NCBI GenBank assembly: GCA_017463365.1
Contig: JAFTPH010000065.1
Coordinates: 1-61,787, forward strand
Direction: 5' to 3'
Source of the DNA: Bacilli bacterium
GTDB lineage: Bacteria > Bacillota_I > Bacilli_A > ML615J-28 > CAG-313
Length of the DNA: 61,787 nt
Under the pieces are notes generated by a model, which was not told the DNA's origin, searched no databases, and saw nothing but the letters and a program-made list of their open reading frames with translations. The position numbers and the translations under genes were made by a program. The stretch's first letter is position 1. Each line of letters opens with the position of its first letter. This document shows, one piece after another, positions 16,759 through 26,054 of this stretch.

Positions 16759-17715
16759 TTATTTTACTACTTTATCTTGAAAGTACGCGGCAACCCCTAT
16801 CATTGCTGCATTATCAGTGCAATATTTAAAGCTTGGGAATGTTAATATAACATCATCAAGTTCATCTACTGCTTCTTGTAATATTTTTCTCAAACCTTTG
16901 TTAGCTGCTACCCCACCAGCAACAATAATTTGTTTTGCCCCAAATTCTTTAGTCGCTCTAATTGTTTTTTCACATAATACATCTAGTACTGCATCTTGGA
17001 ATGAAGCCGCAAGATTATTAGCATTTAGCTCTTCGCCTTTCATTTCTAGTTTGTTACATAGATTAATTACTGCTGATTTTAACCCTGAGAAACTAAAATT
17101 ATAACTATCTTTACCAAGTTTAACATGTGGTAAAGCATAAGTAGGCTCCCCTAGTGCGGCCATCTTATCAATAATTGGCCCTCCTGGATACCCTACTTTA
17201 ACAACTCTAGCGACCTTATCGTAGCTTTCTCCAACTGCATCATCTAGAGTTTCCCCAATAACTTCAAAGTTCATATGGTCTTTCATTAAAACAAGTTCTG
17301 TATGACCACCTGATACTACTAAAGCTAAAACAGGAAATTTAAAATCACTTTCTAAGTAATTTGCATATATATGACCATGAATATGGTCGACCATAATAAC
17401 TTCTTTGTTGTAGCATAATCCAATAGTTTTTGCGGCATTGATTCCAACCATTAAAGAACCAACAAGTCCTGGAAATGCTGTTACCGCAATTTTATCAATT
17501 TCATCAATTGTAATTTTAGCTTCATTTAATGCTTCTTCTATTACATATGTTATTTTTTCAATATGATGACGACTGGCTATTTCTGGAACTACTCCACCAA
17601 ATTTTGTATGAATGTCAATTTGTGTAAAAACTACATTACTTAATACTTTTTTACCATCTTCGACAATCGCCACACTAGTTTCATCACAACTTGATTCAAT
17701 TGCTAAAATTTTCAT
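16759..17715 (-). CDS. tsaD: tRNA t6A synthase catalytic subunit TsaD
   Basis: 318 residues. Family motifs: ESSCDETSVAIV at the start, VPEIASRHHIE, HIHGHIYANY (metal-binding His pair), ALVVSGGHTEL and IVAGGVAANKGLR. TsaD transfers threonylcarbamoyl from its AMP ester to A37 of ANN-decoding tRNAs, together with TsaB and TsaE. Its ATG overlaps the rimI stop (ATGA). All partner genes TsaE, TsaB and RimI are directly upstream in one overlapping operon. Confidence 0.97.
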   Translation of the reverse strand: MKILAIESSCDETSVAIVEDGKKVLSNVVFTQIDIHTKFGGVVPEIASRHHIEKITYVIEEALNEAKITIDEIDKIAVTAFPGLVGSLMVGINAAKTIGLCYNKEVIMVDHIHGHIYANYLESDFKFPVLALVVSGGHTELVLMKDHMNFEVIGETLDDAVGESYDKVARVVKVGYPGGPIIDKMAALGEPTYALPHVKLGKDSYNFSFSGLKSAVINLCNKLEMKGEELNANNLAASFQDAVLDVLCEKTIRATKEFGAKQIIVAGGVAANKGLRKILQEAVDELDDVILTFPSFKYCTDNAAMIGVAAYFQDKVVK

Positions 17716-18149
17716 TCAATCACCTTCTTCATTATTAACGCATTTGTTAAATCTTGATAATAATTCTTTCTAATACTTATTTGAACATATCCTTGTTTTA
17801 AATAAAAATTAATAGCTTGAATGTTATTTTCTTTAACTTCTAACATTACATTATTACAATTATTTCTTTTAGCATCCTCTTCCATTTTAGCAAATAATGC
17901 TTGTCCATAACCATAATGTTGATAATTCTTATCAATTACCACATTAATAATGTCAACTGTATCTTCAACCATCCAACAACTTAAATATCCAATTACTTCG
18001 TCATTAAAAGTAGCCACATAAAAGTATGCGAATTTATTATGTAGTTCTGCCGCAAGCATTTCTTCTCCGACAGTTTCTTTTAGTAATTCTTCTTCTAGTT
18101 CAACAAGTCTTTTAATATCATTTCTTTCGATATTTCTAATTTTAAACAT
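17712..18149 (-). CDS. rimI: GNAT acetyltransferase RimI
   Basis: 145 residues with the GNAT acetyl-CoA loop in VVIDKNYQHYGYGQALFAKM and the NNIQAINFYLKQGYVQ segment. RimI acetylates the N-terminus of ribosomal protein bS18 and is commonly coded with tsaB/tsaD. The start at 18149 is chosen because GTGGAGTATAAA immediately precedes that ATG; the upstream in-frame candidate at 18188 would overlap tsaB heavily. It overlaps tsaD by four bases. Confidence 0.92.
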   Translation of the reverse strand: MFKIRNIERNDIKRLVELEEELLKETVGEEMLAAELHNKFAYFYVATFNDEVIGYLSCWMVEDTVDIINVVIDKNYQHYGYGQALFAKMEEDAKRNNCNNVMLEVKENNIQAINFYLKQGYVQISIRKNYYQDLTNALIMKKVIE

Positions 18150-18150
18150 T

Positions 18151-18732
18151 TTATACTCCACTACGTAAGTATGTTGGAACAAATGCATGAATATCTTTTT
18201 CTTCTTTTACTAAGTTATATTTTAGTAATAAGTCAAGATTATATTTTGTATCTTCACTTGTGATAACATCAAGATTAGGATAATTATTTTCTAAATATTC
18301 ATTTTCCACAAAAGCTTCATCAAAAATTACTTCAACTATATCTTCTTTTACTTCAACAACTTTCGCAAAACTGTTACCACGTCTTGCATCCATCAACACC
18401 TTATATGTACCTACTTTATCAAGTTTAGTGCTAAGTAATAAATCTAGTGAACTAAAACTATAAAGCTTTTTATTTTTAATAAATGCCATTACTTTCGCAA
18501 CCGTACAAGCAATTCTAACTCCAGTATATGATCCTGGTCCACGTCCAACATATATTTCTTTAATATCATCAACACTTAAACAATTTTTGTTTAAAAATTC
18601 TTTTAAAACATCAATTAATTTTTCTGAATGATTATTATTGCCTTCCATTAAAACAGAATCTATAACATTATCATCTTTCATAAGGGCAATAAACAAGTAT
18701 TTATTTGAAGTGTTTAAAAATAATCTTAACAT
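18151..18732 (-). CDS. tsaB: t6A biosynthesis protein TsaB
   Basis: 193 residues of the ASKHA fold. The diagnostic segment is YVGRGPGSYTGVRIACTVAKVMAF. TsaB is the non-catalytic scaffold partner of TsaD. It overlaps the end of tsaE by seven bases (ATGTTAA) and is followed one base later by rimI. Confidence 0.95.
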   Translation of the reverse strand: MLRLFLNTSNKYLFIALMKDDNVIDSVLMEGNNNHSEKLIDVLKEFLNKNCLSVDDIKEIYVGRGPGSYTGVRIACTVAKVMAFIKNKKLYSFSSLDLLLSTKLDKVGTYKVLMDARRGNSFAKVVEVKEDIVEVIFDEAFVENEYLENNYPNLDVITSEDTKYNLDLLLKYNLVKEEKDIHAFVPTYLRSGV

Positions 18733-19193
18733 AGATATTCACCCACAATACTTTCTAATTTTTCCATAAATTCTTTATCTGTTGAAGTAATTTCAACTAA
18801 TCTATTTCCTACCTCATTAATTGTAAAGTGTAGATAAATGGTGTTATTTGGTAATAAATCACTAATATTATCAGCCCATTCTACCACACTTACCCCATCT
18901 AAATCAAAGTATTCTTCCAATTCAAAATCAGAATCACTATTTTCAATACGATAAACATCTAAATGATATAGCGGCATTGTTCCTTCATATACTTTCATAA
19001 TCGTAAATGTTGGACTATTAATTGTTCTTTTAATTCCTAATGCTTTTCCAAGTCCTTTAGTAAGGGTAGTTTTTCCTGCTCCTAAATTACCGTTCATCGC
19101 AAAAACAATTTTAGGATAACATATGCTACCAATTAATTCTCCTAAATGGATCATTTGGTCTTCGGTTTTGATTATTAAATTTAATTTATCCAT
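18726..19193 (-). CDS. tsaE: t6A ATPase TsaE
   Basis: 155 residues. Walker A is MNGNLGAGKTTLTKGLGKAL; TINSPTFTIM and YHLDVYRIE are the family signatures, and VVEWAD is the later conserved motif. TsaE is an ATPase that resets the TsaB-TsaD complex. The start at 19193 follows GGAGATAATTAAT, placed in the end of cwlD. It overlaps tsaB downstream. Confidence 0.96.
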   Translation of the reverse strand: MDKLNLIIKTEDQMIHLGELIGSICYPKIVFAMNGNLGAGKTTLTKGLGKALGIKRTINSPTFTIMKVYEGTMPLYHLDVYRIENSDSDFELEEYFDLDGVSVVEWADNISDLLPNNTIYLHFTINEVGNRLVEITSTDKEFMEKLESIVGEYLC

Positions 19194-19194
19194 A

Positions 19195-19863
19195 TTAATT
19201 ATCTCCACTATTACCTAAATATTTTAATATTCCAAGATATACCGCATAAGCAATATTTTCTTGATAGGTTTTATTTTTTAGTTTGTTTAATTCTTCATTA
19301 TTAGTTAAAAAGCCAACCTCTACCAAACAACCGACTTTATTTACTTTATCAATTAAGTATTTACCACTAATACTTTTAGCTTGTCGGTTATTATAGGGAT
19401 CAACAATTTTTAACATTTCCATAATATTTTTAGCTAACTCTTCGCTATTTTCCTGATTTACTTTATAGAATGTTTGTGCTCCCTTAACAATTCCACTAGG
19501 ATAGCTGTTCGCATGTATACTTATATATAACAAACAGTTAGATTCATTAATTAATTTTACTCGTTTATATATATCTTCACTTTTAGTACTAGCTAAAGCT
19601 GAATCGTTATCTCTTGTTAAAATAACTTTATATCCTGTTTGTTCTAGATAATAAGCTAAAATTTTACTGATATCTAGCGTAATATCTTTTTCAAGAGTTT
19701 CTTTATTAATGGAAGTTGCTCCTCCATCAAAACCACCATGTCCAGGATCTATATATATAACCTTCTCTTCTTTTGCGAGAACATGATGATAAACACCAAA
19801 TAAACCAATTATTTGGAAAATAAACGTAAGAAACGTTAAAAACAAAATTGCACTTTTTTTCAT
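19195..19863 (-). CDS. cwlD: N-acetylmuramoyl-L-alanine amidase CwlD-like
   Basis: 222 residues. A signal/anchor helix (about 5-28) precedes an Amidase_3 domain with IYIDPGHGGFDGG (zinc His), ETLEKDITLDISK, SIHANSYPSG, and VEVGFLTNNEE (catalytic Glu). The size and single-domain form match CwlD, which makes muramic-delta-lactam in the spore cortex. The sporulation genes elsewhere in the window support that over a general amidase role. The start is ATG 19863, because the upstream GTG is part of the TTAGGTG ribosome site. It leads the tsa operon, one base from tsaE. Confidence 0.85.
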   Translation of the reverse strand: MKKSAILFLTFLTFIFQIIGLFGVYHHVLAKEEKVIYIDPGHGGFDGGATSINKETLEKDITLDISKILAYYLEQTGYKVILTRDNDSALASTKSEDIYKRVKLINESNCLLYISIHANSYPSGIVKGAQTFYKVNQENSEELAKNIMEMLKIVDPYNNRQAKSISGKYLIDKVNKVGCLVEVGFLTNNEELNKLKNKTYQENIAYAVYLGILKYLGNSGDN

Positions 19864-19911
19864 AAAAATCACCTAATGCATTTTATTTTTAACGTACTCA
19901 TTTAATGCTTA

Positions 19912-20550
19912 CTAATTTATTTTTTCAAACGCTTCTTTTAGTAAAGCAAGATATTCATCTTTATAGTTTTTTTCATCCCCATTTATATATAAAACATCTG
20001 TTTCTTCATTATATAAATATTCTTTTACTATAACATCTACTACTTTTCCCTCTTTAATAACAAAAATAGCAGGCACCGCTAAACGATCAATATCTGTACC
20101 TTCAGTAGTAACTCCATTCGGATTAACATATCCTAAAGCTTCAATTAAAGTACGATATAGATTTGTTTGAGCATCATTATTACAATTACGAATATCATTT
20201 TCCCCTGTTTTTACACTTGATATTCTTGTATCAAAATTATATACTTCATTAATTTCTAAAGTTTTTGCTGTTTCGTTAATAAACTTAACAACTGCTTGAC
20301 AGTTTGGACACCAAGCTCCACCGATATATAAAATAAAGGTATCACTTTCTAATTTCTTAATTAAATCTTCATATTTGATTGATACAAAAACATTGCCGCT
20401 ATCTTTTAGGTATTCATACTTATTATTAAAATCACTAGTTGATAATTTTTCGTATTCTTTTAATACTTGTTTTTCTTCATTACTGTAACGACAAGAACTC
20501 ATCATAAATAAACATCCTATAATAAATAATATATTAATGATTTTTCTCAT
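19912..20550 (-). CDS. Thioredoxin-fold lipoprotein
   Basis: 212 residues. A lipoprotein signal ends at MSSC. The active site is GGAWCPNCQAVVKF (CxxC), followed by a cis-proline region (RLAVPAIFVIKEGK). It is probably a membrane-attached thiol-disulfide protein outside the cell. ATG 20550 is preferred because AAAGGAGCTTAAGA precedes it; this makes the gene overlap the S1 gene by 17 bases. The longer frame from 20601 has no ribosome site and would bury the signal peptide. Confidence 0.85.
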   Translation of the reverse strand: MRKIINILFIIGCLFMMSSCRYSNEEKQVLKEYEKLSTSDFNNKYEYLKDSGNVFVSIKYEDLIKKLESDTFILYIGGAWCPNCQAVVKFINETAKTLEINEVYNFDTRISSVKTGENDIRNCNNDAQTNLYRTLIEALGYVNPNGVTTEGTDIDRLAVPAIFVIKEGKVVDVIVKEYLYNEETDVLYINGDEKNYKDEYLALLKEAFEKIN

Positions 20551-20872
20551 TCTTAAGCTCCTTTGCAATCCACCCTGGTAAAGCTTTTTTAATTGGCTCA
20601 AAACCGATTTTATATTGAGGAATACGACATTTAACTCCTCTTGTTTTGTGGATTTGTTTGTAACTTAATTTAATGCGTTTATTTTCTTCATCAATTTCAA
20701 TAATTTTTAATTTAATTTGATCACCAATATGTACATAATCATTGATATCTCTTACAAAATGGTCAGAAAACTCGGAAATATGAACTAATCCATCGTATTC
20801 TTCTACTTGAACAAAGGCACCGTATCCGACAATATTGGTAATCTTTCCGTATACGATATCACCATTTTTCAT
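20534..20872 (-). CDS. S1 RNA-binding protein, CvfD/YugI type
   Basis: 112 residues. A single S1 domain (about 1-72: MKNGDIVYGKITNIVGYGAF, GLVHISEFSD, IKLKIIEIDEENKRIKLSYK) is followed by a short basic tail with PLPG-like ALPGWIAKEL. This form matches general stress protein 13/CvfD, a ribosome- or RNA-associated post-transcriptional regulator in Firmicutes. It lies between a NifU-like gene (9-base gap) and the overlapping thioredoxin-like lipoprotein. Confidence 0.88.
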   Translation of the reverse strand: MKNGDIVYGKITNIVGYGAFVQVEEYDGLVHISEFSDHFVRDINDYVHIGDQIKLKIIEIDEENKRIKLSYKQIHKTRGVKCRIPQYKIGFEPIKKALPGWIAKELKNEKNH

Positions 20873-20881
20873 AATGACATC

Positions 20882-21103
20882 CTATTCTACTTGTTCAACC
20901 GCAATTACTCCAGGTACTTCTTCTAATAATAAAGCTTCAATTCCATCTTTCATTGTGGTATCAAGTTGTACACATCCTACACATGCCCCATGCATACGAA
21001 CATATACAATTCCATTTTCAAATTTAACGAATTCCACGTCTCCACCATCATTTTGTAAATATGGGCGGATTTTTTCTAAAATATAAATAATCTTTTGTTC
21101 CAT
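20882..21103 (-). CDS. NifU C-terminal domain (Nfu) Fe-S carrier
   Basis: 73 residues: IRPYLQNDGGDVEFV followed by GACVGCVQLDTTMKDGIE, the CxxC that holds a bridging 4Fe-4S cluster. It delivers clusters to apoproteins; [4Fe-4S] clients such as NrdG lie in the same window. The length fits the stand-alone YutI/Nfu form. It is the first gene of a unit with the S1 protein. Confidence 0.93.
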   Translation of the reverse strand: MEQKIIYILEKIRPYLQNDGGDVEFVKFENGIVYVRMHGACVGCVQLDTTMKDGIEALLLEEVPGVIAVEQVE

Positions 21104-21187
21104 AATAATTAATTCTCCATTATATTTATTATACTACAAAACAATTTGTCTTGTTGCAAATTTGATAAAGTAATTTTTATAAATATT

Positions 21188-21853
21188 TTAATTATCACTA
21201 GGAATATATGGAAAACTTTCATTACTATTTGAGGAATAATAGTATTTAGGAACTTCACCTTGAATTATTGTTGAAAGAATAATAATTTTTGTTTCATTAG
21301 GAAATGATTTCTTTTGAAGTGGGATTAACGCTTCAATATCAACATCAATCGCAAGATAAAGTTCAACTAATGAATTGTTTATTCCATATGACACTGTGTT
21401 AGTTAAAACATCTATTTTATATGATCCAACGGGAGTTATTGGTATTCTTATTATTGGTCCAATTCCTGAAAAAATACTTTTACTAATTAAAGTTCCAAGC
21501 GGTATTTCTAAATCTAAAAAATATTCTTCTAAATGTTTATCAAAAATGTCCTCAATTACTATATGTGCCTCATCTAAGATTTGATTAACTAACTTAGTAT
21601 TGATAATTACACTACTAACATTACTTACAGAACTATAATTAATAACTACTAATTCACTAACATCTACTTCATTTAAGACGCTTTTATTAATAACTTCTTG
21701 AAAGGTTCTAGTTGATGCTAGTTCTATTTGTTTACCAATATACATCGTAGTTCGATCACTATAATAGTTATCAGCAAAACTAACAATAACTAAAGGAATA
21801 AATATTATTAAACAAATAACCGTTAATATTTTTAATTTTCTAAGACTTTTCAT
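21188..21853 (-). CDS. yunB: Sporulation protein YunB
   Basis: 221 residues. One N-terminal transmembrane helix (about 9-28) precedes a domain with the YunB traits: an ASxxFQEVINKSV segment, IPLGTLISKSIFSGIGPIIRIPITPVG, and a late hydrophobic region near QGEVPKYYY. YunB is a sigma-E-controlled protein needed for efficient sporulation. The ribosome site GGTGAATTATT precedes the ATG. It is a single gene between terminator-bounded neighbours. Confidence 0.85.
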   Translation of the reverse strand: MKSLRKLKILTVICLIIFIPLVIVSFADNYYSDRTTMYIGKQIELASTRTFQEVINKSVLNEVDVSELVVINYSSVSNVSSVIINTKLVNQILDEAHIVIEDIFDKHLEEYFLDLEIPLGTLISKSIFSGIGPIIRIPITPVGSYKIDVLTNTVSYGINNSLVELYLAIDVDIEALIPLQKKSFPNETKIIILSTIIQGEVPKYYYSSNSNESFPYIPSDN

Positions 21854-21898
21854 AATAATTCACCAATATATTTTATTTTAATAAAACATAAAATATTA

Positions 21899-21932
21899 AA
21901 AAAAGAAATTGTAATATTACAATTTCTTTTTT
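21899..21932 (-). terminator. Terminator after the PrcB-like lipoprotein gene
   Basis: 34-base perfect palindrome made of AAAAAAGAAATTGTAAT and its complement, lying three bases from the stop codon. Confidence 0.85.
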
Positions 21933-21935
21933 AAA

Positions 21936-22844
21936 CTATTCATCTGAAGAACCAGCTATTTTTTTAAATTCTTCGGTATTTTTAATATAATTATTTATAA
22001 GTTCTTCAATTGTTTTCCCTAGTTCTCTAAAGCTTTTCCACTCAAAATCAATTAAGTCTTCACCCCAAATTGAAATACTTTCAGCAACACCGTTTACTTT
22101 AACGTAAATTATTATTTCCTCATAAGGATCATTTTTTGCGTTTATCGCATAAGGTAATTTATCAATTTCAATTTCTCTTACTATTTGGTAAATTTCGCTT
22201 AAACCTTCTTTAGAAATAACAAACTCGGTTTCTTTTTCATTGTAAACTAATTTATTTTTTGAAGTGCTAAAAATTAATTTCTCATCGGTGTAACATGCAA
22301 TAGAAAAAACAAAATCTTCTGGCATTTCTTCAGGTAATCTTGTTGTTGTTTTATCATAAGATTTTAATTTAATAACTTTACCACCTTTTGATATATTTAT
22401 ACCATTTGTGATTTTACCAAAATCTTCCTGGCTTATTTCATAAAAGACTGCCCAATATGCCATATTCATCGTAATTCCGCCTTGGGTTAATTTTACATCT
22501 AAATATAAAGTTCCACTATCACTTATGTCTGAAGTATATATATTATGAGCATTTCCCCCACTACTTTCTTCGACCATAAAAGCCAGTAAAACATTATTTC
22601 TAAAAAACTTTTTATCATATTTTTTTAGAGTATTTTCTTTCCCTAAATGGTTTTTCAAAAATTGTTCTAATTCACTCACAGAGGTTATTTCATAATAATA
22701 CTCTCTAGCTAACACCTCAGAGCTATTTTTAAACTCGACATATGTAGCATCATAATTACTCTCATCAATTATATCTTGGTTATCACAACCCGTTAAAGAT
22801 AAAACAAAAATTAGCAACACAACTCCAATCAGGATTCTTTTCAT
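21936..22844 (-). CDS. Lipoprotein with a PrcB-like domain
   Basis: 302 residues. A lipoprotein signal ends at LTGC (Cys20). The stretch KKFFRNNVLLAFMVEESSGG and LYLDVKLTQGGITMNMAYWA resembles the PrcB C-terminal protease-regulator fold, but that is a by-eye likeness. The C-terminal 120 residues are unassigned. The AGGAGGTATTTC ribosome site is strong. It probably shares the neighbourhood function of the larger lipoprotein at 22916, from which it is 71 bases away. Confidence 0.6.
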   Translation of the reverse strand: MKRILIGVVLLIFVLSLTGCDNQDIIDESNYDATYVEFKNSSEVLAREYYYEITSVSELEQFLKNHLGKENTLKKYDKKFFRNNVLLAFMVEESSGGNAHNIYTSDISDSGTLYLDVKLTQGGITMNMAYWAVFYEISQEDFGKITNGINISKGGKVIKLKSYDKTTTRLPEEMPEDFVFSIACYTDEKLIFSTSKNKLVYNEKETEFVISKEGLSEIYQIVREIEIDKLPYAINAKNDPYEEIIIYVKVNGVAESISIWGEDLIDFEWKSFRELGKTIEELINNYIKNTEEFKKIAGSSDE

Positions 22845-22915
22845 GAAATACCTCCTATTTTCTTCTCAATAATAATATATCATATTATTTAAAAGATTAC
22901 AAGATATAAATAATA

Positions 22916-24835
22916 TTAGGTATTTTTATGCATATAGTTTTGATAAATTATTCGAATTTGTTCTTCATTAAAGAAATTCAAATTGTATGCCTCTGTTAGT
23001 GTATATATATTATTTTGAAAATAAATAATAATTTTATTAGAATTTGGATATATAAATTCGTATCCTGCGACAACTTCTTCCGTGAGGACATCATCATAAA
23101 CAGCATATTCATTTGTCATCAACAATGCGGTTGCATCATTAAATCTACCATAAGCTCCCAAAATTGATATTTCATATTCTCCAAAATCTGGATAATACGA
23201 ACTCTTTTTATATGCCATTTTAATATCACATATATCGTTACAAATTAACATCATATATTTCATATCTTGATATAGACAATTAAAAGTTACTTCAAAATTA
23301 TCTTTTAAAGCCTTGCCAAAAGATGATGGGATTAAGATAATATCACTATATGTTGTCACTGCTGCGTCATATATTCCTGTTGACTCACAAGAATATTGAA
23401 TGGTTATATATAAATTTTTACTTTCTACAAAGGCATCATAATATTCTACTTTTCTATAGTCATCATGAATTGGACCATTTCTACAAATTATTAATAACAT
23501 ATAATCATTTCTTATCTCTTCATCATTCAGTTTATGATCTAACCCTATAACTTCAGCTAAACTCTCACCATTTAATGCTTGGTAATTATCTAAACTTTCT
23601 ATTCTTGTTTTATTTAATCCAGCATCTAGTCCCGTATAAATTAGTTTTTGCATATTTTCTGTTGATATTATATGAGGATTTTCAATATACGAAATCTCTT
23701 TTTTCTTTTCATATTTTATTAGTTTATCTATTTCTTCAAATCCATCTTCTACAAGATAAATGACATCATCATATTTAAAATAACGATTATTCATAAAATA
23801 TAATATTCCATATGGAGTTTTTAAACTATAATTATCAACAAAATTAATTTCTTCAACATTATGAATAAATTTAATTTTACCTAAATCCATAGTATAGTCA
23901 TCAATTTTATATGACTTATTATATAGCTCTCCGCTAATAGAATCTATATAGAAAGAATAGTTAATTCTATCTGGTTGAATATAAACGTCATTTTTACCAA
24001 CAACATAATATTCATTATTCCAAATTAAACAATTTTGATAGAAATCAACTTCATATGTTTTATTATTTTTCATATATATAATCATTTTTTTACTTGTTCC
24101 TCCAGGAGTAACAATGTCATAATAATCTATTTTACTTAAAGTAGAAGTTTTATATAATTCTATATATGCATTAATGGTTTCAGAGTTTTCAAAATATTCA
24201 TGCCCCTTTAATCTCATGGCTTGATAATCACTTGATGAAGAAATAACTTCAATATTTGTTACAACATCACTATTGATTTCTTGAAAAATAGGATGCAAGT
24301 CAACAAACAACATATTAGTATAACAATATTTTTCTAAATAATACTTAATTGCCCGACCAAAATCATTTATAACTGTTTCTTTTAGAACAATACATGCGGT
24401 ATTAGATAAACTATCACTTATTCTTAAACTATATTCATTATCATTATAAACATATATAAATTTTATAAAATTATCTTCTTCTTGATTTTCTAAAAATAAA
24501 TTAAATACTCCTTTTATAGGAGAAGGCATCGGTGATGTCAACAAATTATAATCACTTTTTTCATCTTCTTCTTTCGAAACATCTATTTTATTTTTAGATT
24601 CGACTTCTGCGACTGCATTATATACATATTGTAAAAAACTCTTTAATTCAGCATAATCTTGTTCTGTTAATAGATGTTTTTCCCCACAATTAGCATCTTT
24701 AACATATATGGTGTCATAATTTTCATATGAGGTAATGTAATCTTTAACGCATTTTTTGACTAAATCACTTTCGCCATCACATCCTCCTAAGTATAGAGTA
24801 AATAATATCACAATTAAAACAAATATCTTTTTCAT
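22916..24835 (-). CDS. Large unidentified lipoprotein
   Basis: 639 residues. A lipoprotein signal ends at LGGC (Cys19). The rest is rich in Tyr, Asp and Asn, mostly predicted beta by eye, with recurring phrases such as KxxIYxKNNKTYEVDFYQN and SNKIIIYFQNNIYTLTEAYN. No known domain was recognised. Repeated similar blocks (residue ranges about 240-280 and 590-620) suggest internal duplication. The ribosome site AAAGGAGG is strong. Confidence 0.6.
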   Translation of the reverse strand: MKKIFVLIVILFTLYLGGCDGESDLVKKCVKDYITSYENYDTIYVKDANCGEKHLLTEQDYAELKSFLQYVYNAVAEVESKNKIDVSKEEDEKSDYNLLTSPMPSPIKGVFNLFLENQEEDNFIKFIYVYNDNEYSLRISDSLSNTACIVLKETVINDFGRAIKYYLEKYCYTNMLFVDLHPIFQEINSDVVTNIEVISSSSDYQAMRLKGHEYFENSETINAYIELYKTSTLSKIDYYDIVTPGGTSKKMIIYMKNNKTYEVDFYQNCLIWNNEYYVVGKNDVYIQPDRINYSFYIDSISGELYNKSYKIDDYTMDLGKIKFIHNVEEINFVDNYSLKTPYGILYFMNNRYFKYDDVIYLVEDGFEEIDKLIKYEKKKEISYIENPHIISTENMQKLIYTGLDAGLNKTRIESLDNYQALNGESLAEVIGLDHKLNDEEIRNDYMLLIICRNGPIHDDYRKVEYYDAFVESKNLYITIQYSCESTGIYDAAVTTYSDIILIPSSFGKALKDNFEVTFNCLYQDMKYMMLICNDICDIKMAYKKSSYYPDFGEYEISILGAYGRFNDATALLMTNEYAVYDDVLTEEVVAGYEFIYPNSNKIIIYFQNNIYTLTEAYNLNFFNEEQIRIIYQNYMHKNT

Positions 24836-24915
24836 AAGATTATTACCTCCTTTAAATATATAACAATTAATCTTTTATTTTTATTTGTAAAATAATATTT
24901 TTTATTAAATTTAAA

Positions 24916-24938
24916 AAAGTAGGACTCACTCCTACTTT
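24916..24938 (-). terminator. Terminator after the HTH membrane regulator
   Basis: Stem AAAGTAGGA/TCCTACTTT, followed on the minus strand by TTTAAATTT. It overlaps the last codon. Confidence 0.75.
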
Positions 24939-25896
24939 ATAAAAACTGTATTAATATCATAATTAAATTAATAATGATTGCTGAAGCAAATCCCCATATA
25001 TACCAAAAACGCATTTTTTTAAATCGTTCCACGTTATCTACTTTAGCATCTAGTAACCATATAATTTGGAATAATAATCCCGGAATTCCTAGAAATAACC
25101 CATTTAAAAAACTCATTACCGCATCAATCCTCTTATACTCTTTTCTTTCTTGTGGTAAAGTATATTTATTATTATCAAATCTTCTTATAATCATCACCAT
25201 TATTAACGAAACAAAACAAAGAACAGTTGATACATTCATTAATGCATATAGTCTTGATAATTCAGAGACTAGTTTAATATAAACAATTTCTGTATGAACT
25301 CCATCTACTTGTGGTAATGAATTAATATAATTTGAAGATATATATCCAAAAAGATATTCTAAAAAGAATGTTATACCAACAAAATAAACAAGAAAAGCTA
25401 TTAGTTCAAACAATGTTGATAAGTTGTCTTTTTTCATTCTTTTCAATGTTATACAAGAAACTACAACTGTAAAACTACAAGTTATTAGTTTTTGGATGAA
25501 ATCAACAGTTGGGAAAACCGCTACCCATTCACTATATTTAAAAATTGATAAATTCTTTTGAAAAATAACAACTAATAGATAATAAACTAAATATAAAATC
25601 GCTAACGCAATTGAAGTTTTAAACATTATTTTCGTAAGTCTTTTGATTTTATTCGCATCATACTCTTTATTTTTTTCAACAATTATTTCTTTTTTAATTT
25701 CGCTAGATTTTACTAGCGAATCAATTGTAACATTAAAATATTCGGATAATAATTTAATTTTATCTAAATCAGGAATCGATTGGTCAGTCTCCCATTTCGA
25801 AACGGCTTGTCTTGAAACATTCAAGTCTAAAGCCATTGTTTCTTGTGACACACCTTTTTCACTTCTAAGTTTGTAAATTTTTTCACCTATTGTCAT
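24937..25896 (-). CDS. XRE-family regulator with membrane domain
   Basis: 319 residues. An N-terminal helix-turn-helix of Cro/CI type (GVSQETMALDLNVSRQAVSKWET, about 15-38) is followed by a linker and five or six hydrophobic segments (about 90-319). Such proteins are membrane-tethered transcription factors or sensors. The start is ATG 25896; the GTG at 25902 belongs to the GAAGAGGTG ribosome site. The neighbours do not point to a target. Confidence 0.8.
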   Translation of the reverse strand: MTIGEKIYKLRSEKGVSQETMALDLNVSRQAVSKWETDQSIPDLDKIKLLSEYFNVTIDSLVKSSEIKKEIIVEKNKEYDANKIKRLTKIMFKTSIALAILYLVYYLLVVIFQKNLSIFKYSEWVAVFPTVDFIQKLITCSFTVVVSCITLKRMKKDNLSTLFELIAFLVYFVGITFFLEYLFGYISSNYINSLPQVDGVHTEIVYIKLVSELSRLYALMNVSTVLCFVSLIMVMIIRRFDNNKYTLPQERKEYKRIDAVMSFLNGLFLGIPGLLFQIIWLLDAKVDNVERFKKMRFWYIWGFASAIIINLIMILIQFL

Positions 25897-26020
25897 AATC
25901 ACACCTCTTCTTTATGATATCATATTTTTTAATACATGGTCATTATAAAACTTTTTTATTTTTTAATCAACCAAGTTTGGCTTACAGGAGTGTCAACTAG
26001 CGGTTGCATATGTAAAAAGA

Positions 26021-26043
26021 CTAATATTAAACTTTAATATTAG
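26021..26043 (-). terminator. Terminator after the first Fic gene
   Basis: Stem CTAATATTAA/TTAATATTAG followed on the minus strand by TCTTTTT. Confidence 0.7.
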
Positions 26044-26054
26044 CCCTATTTTTT

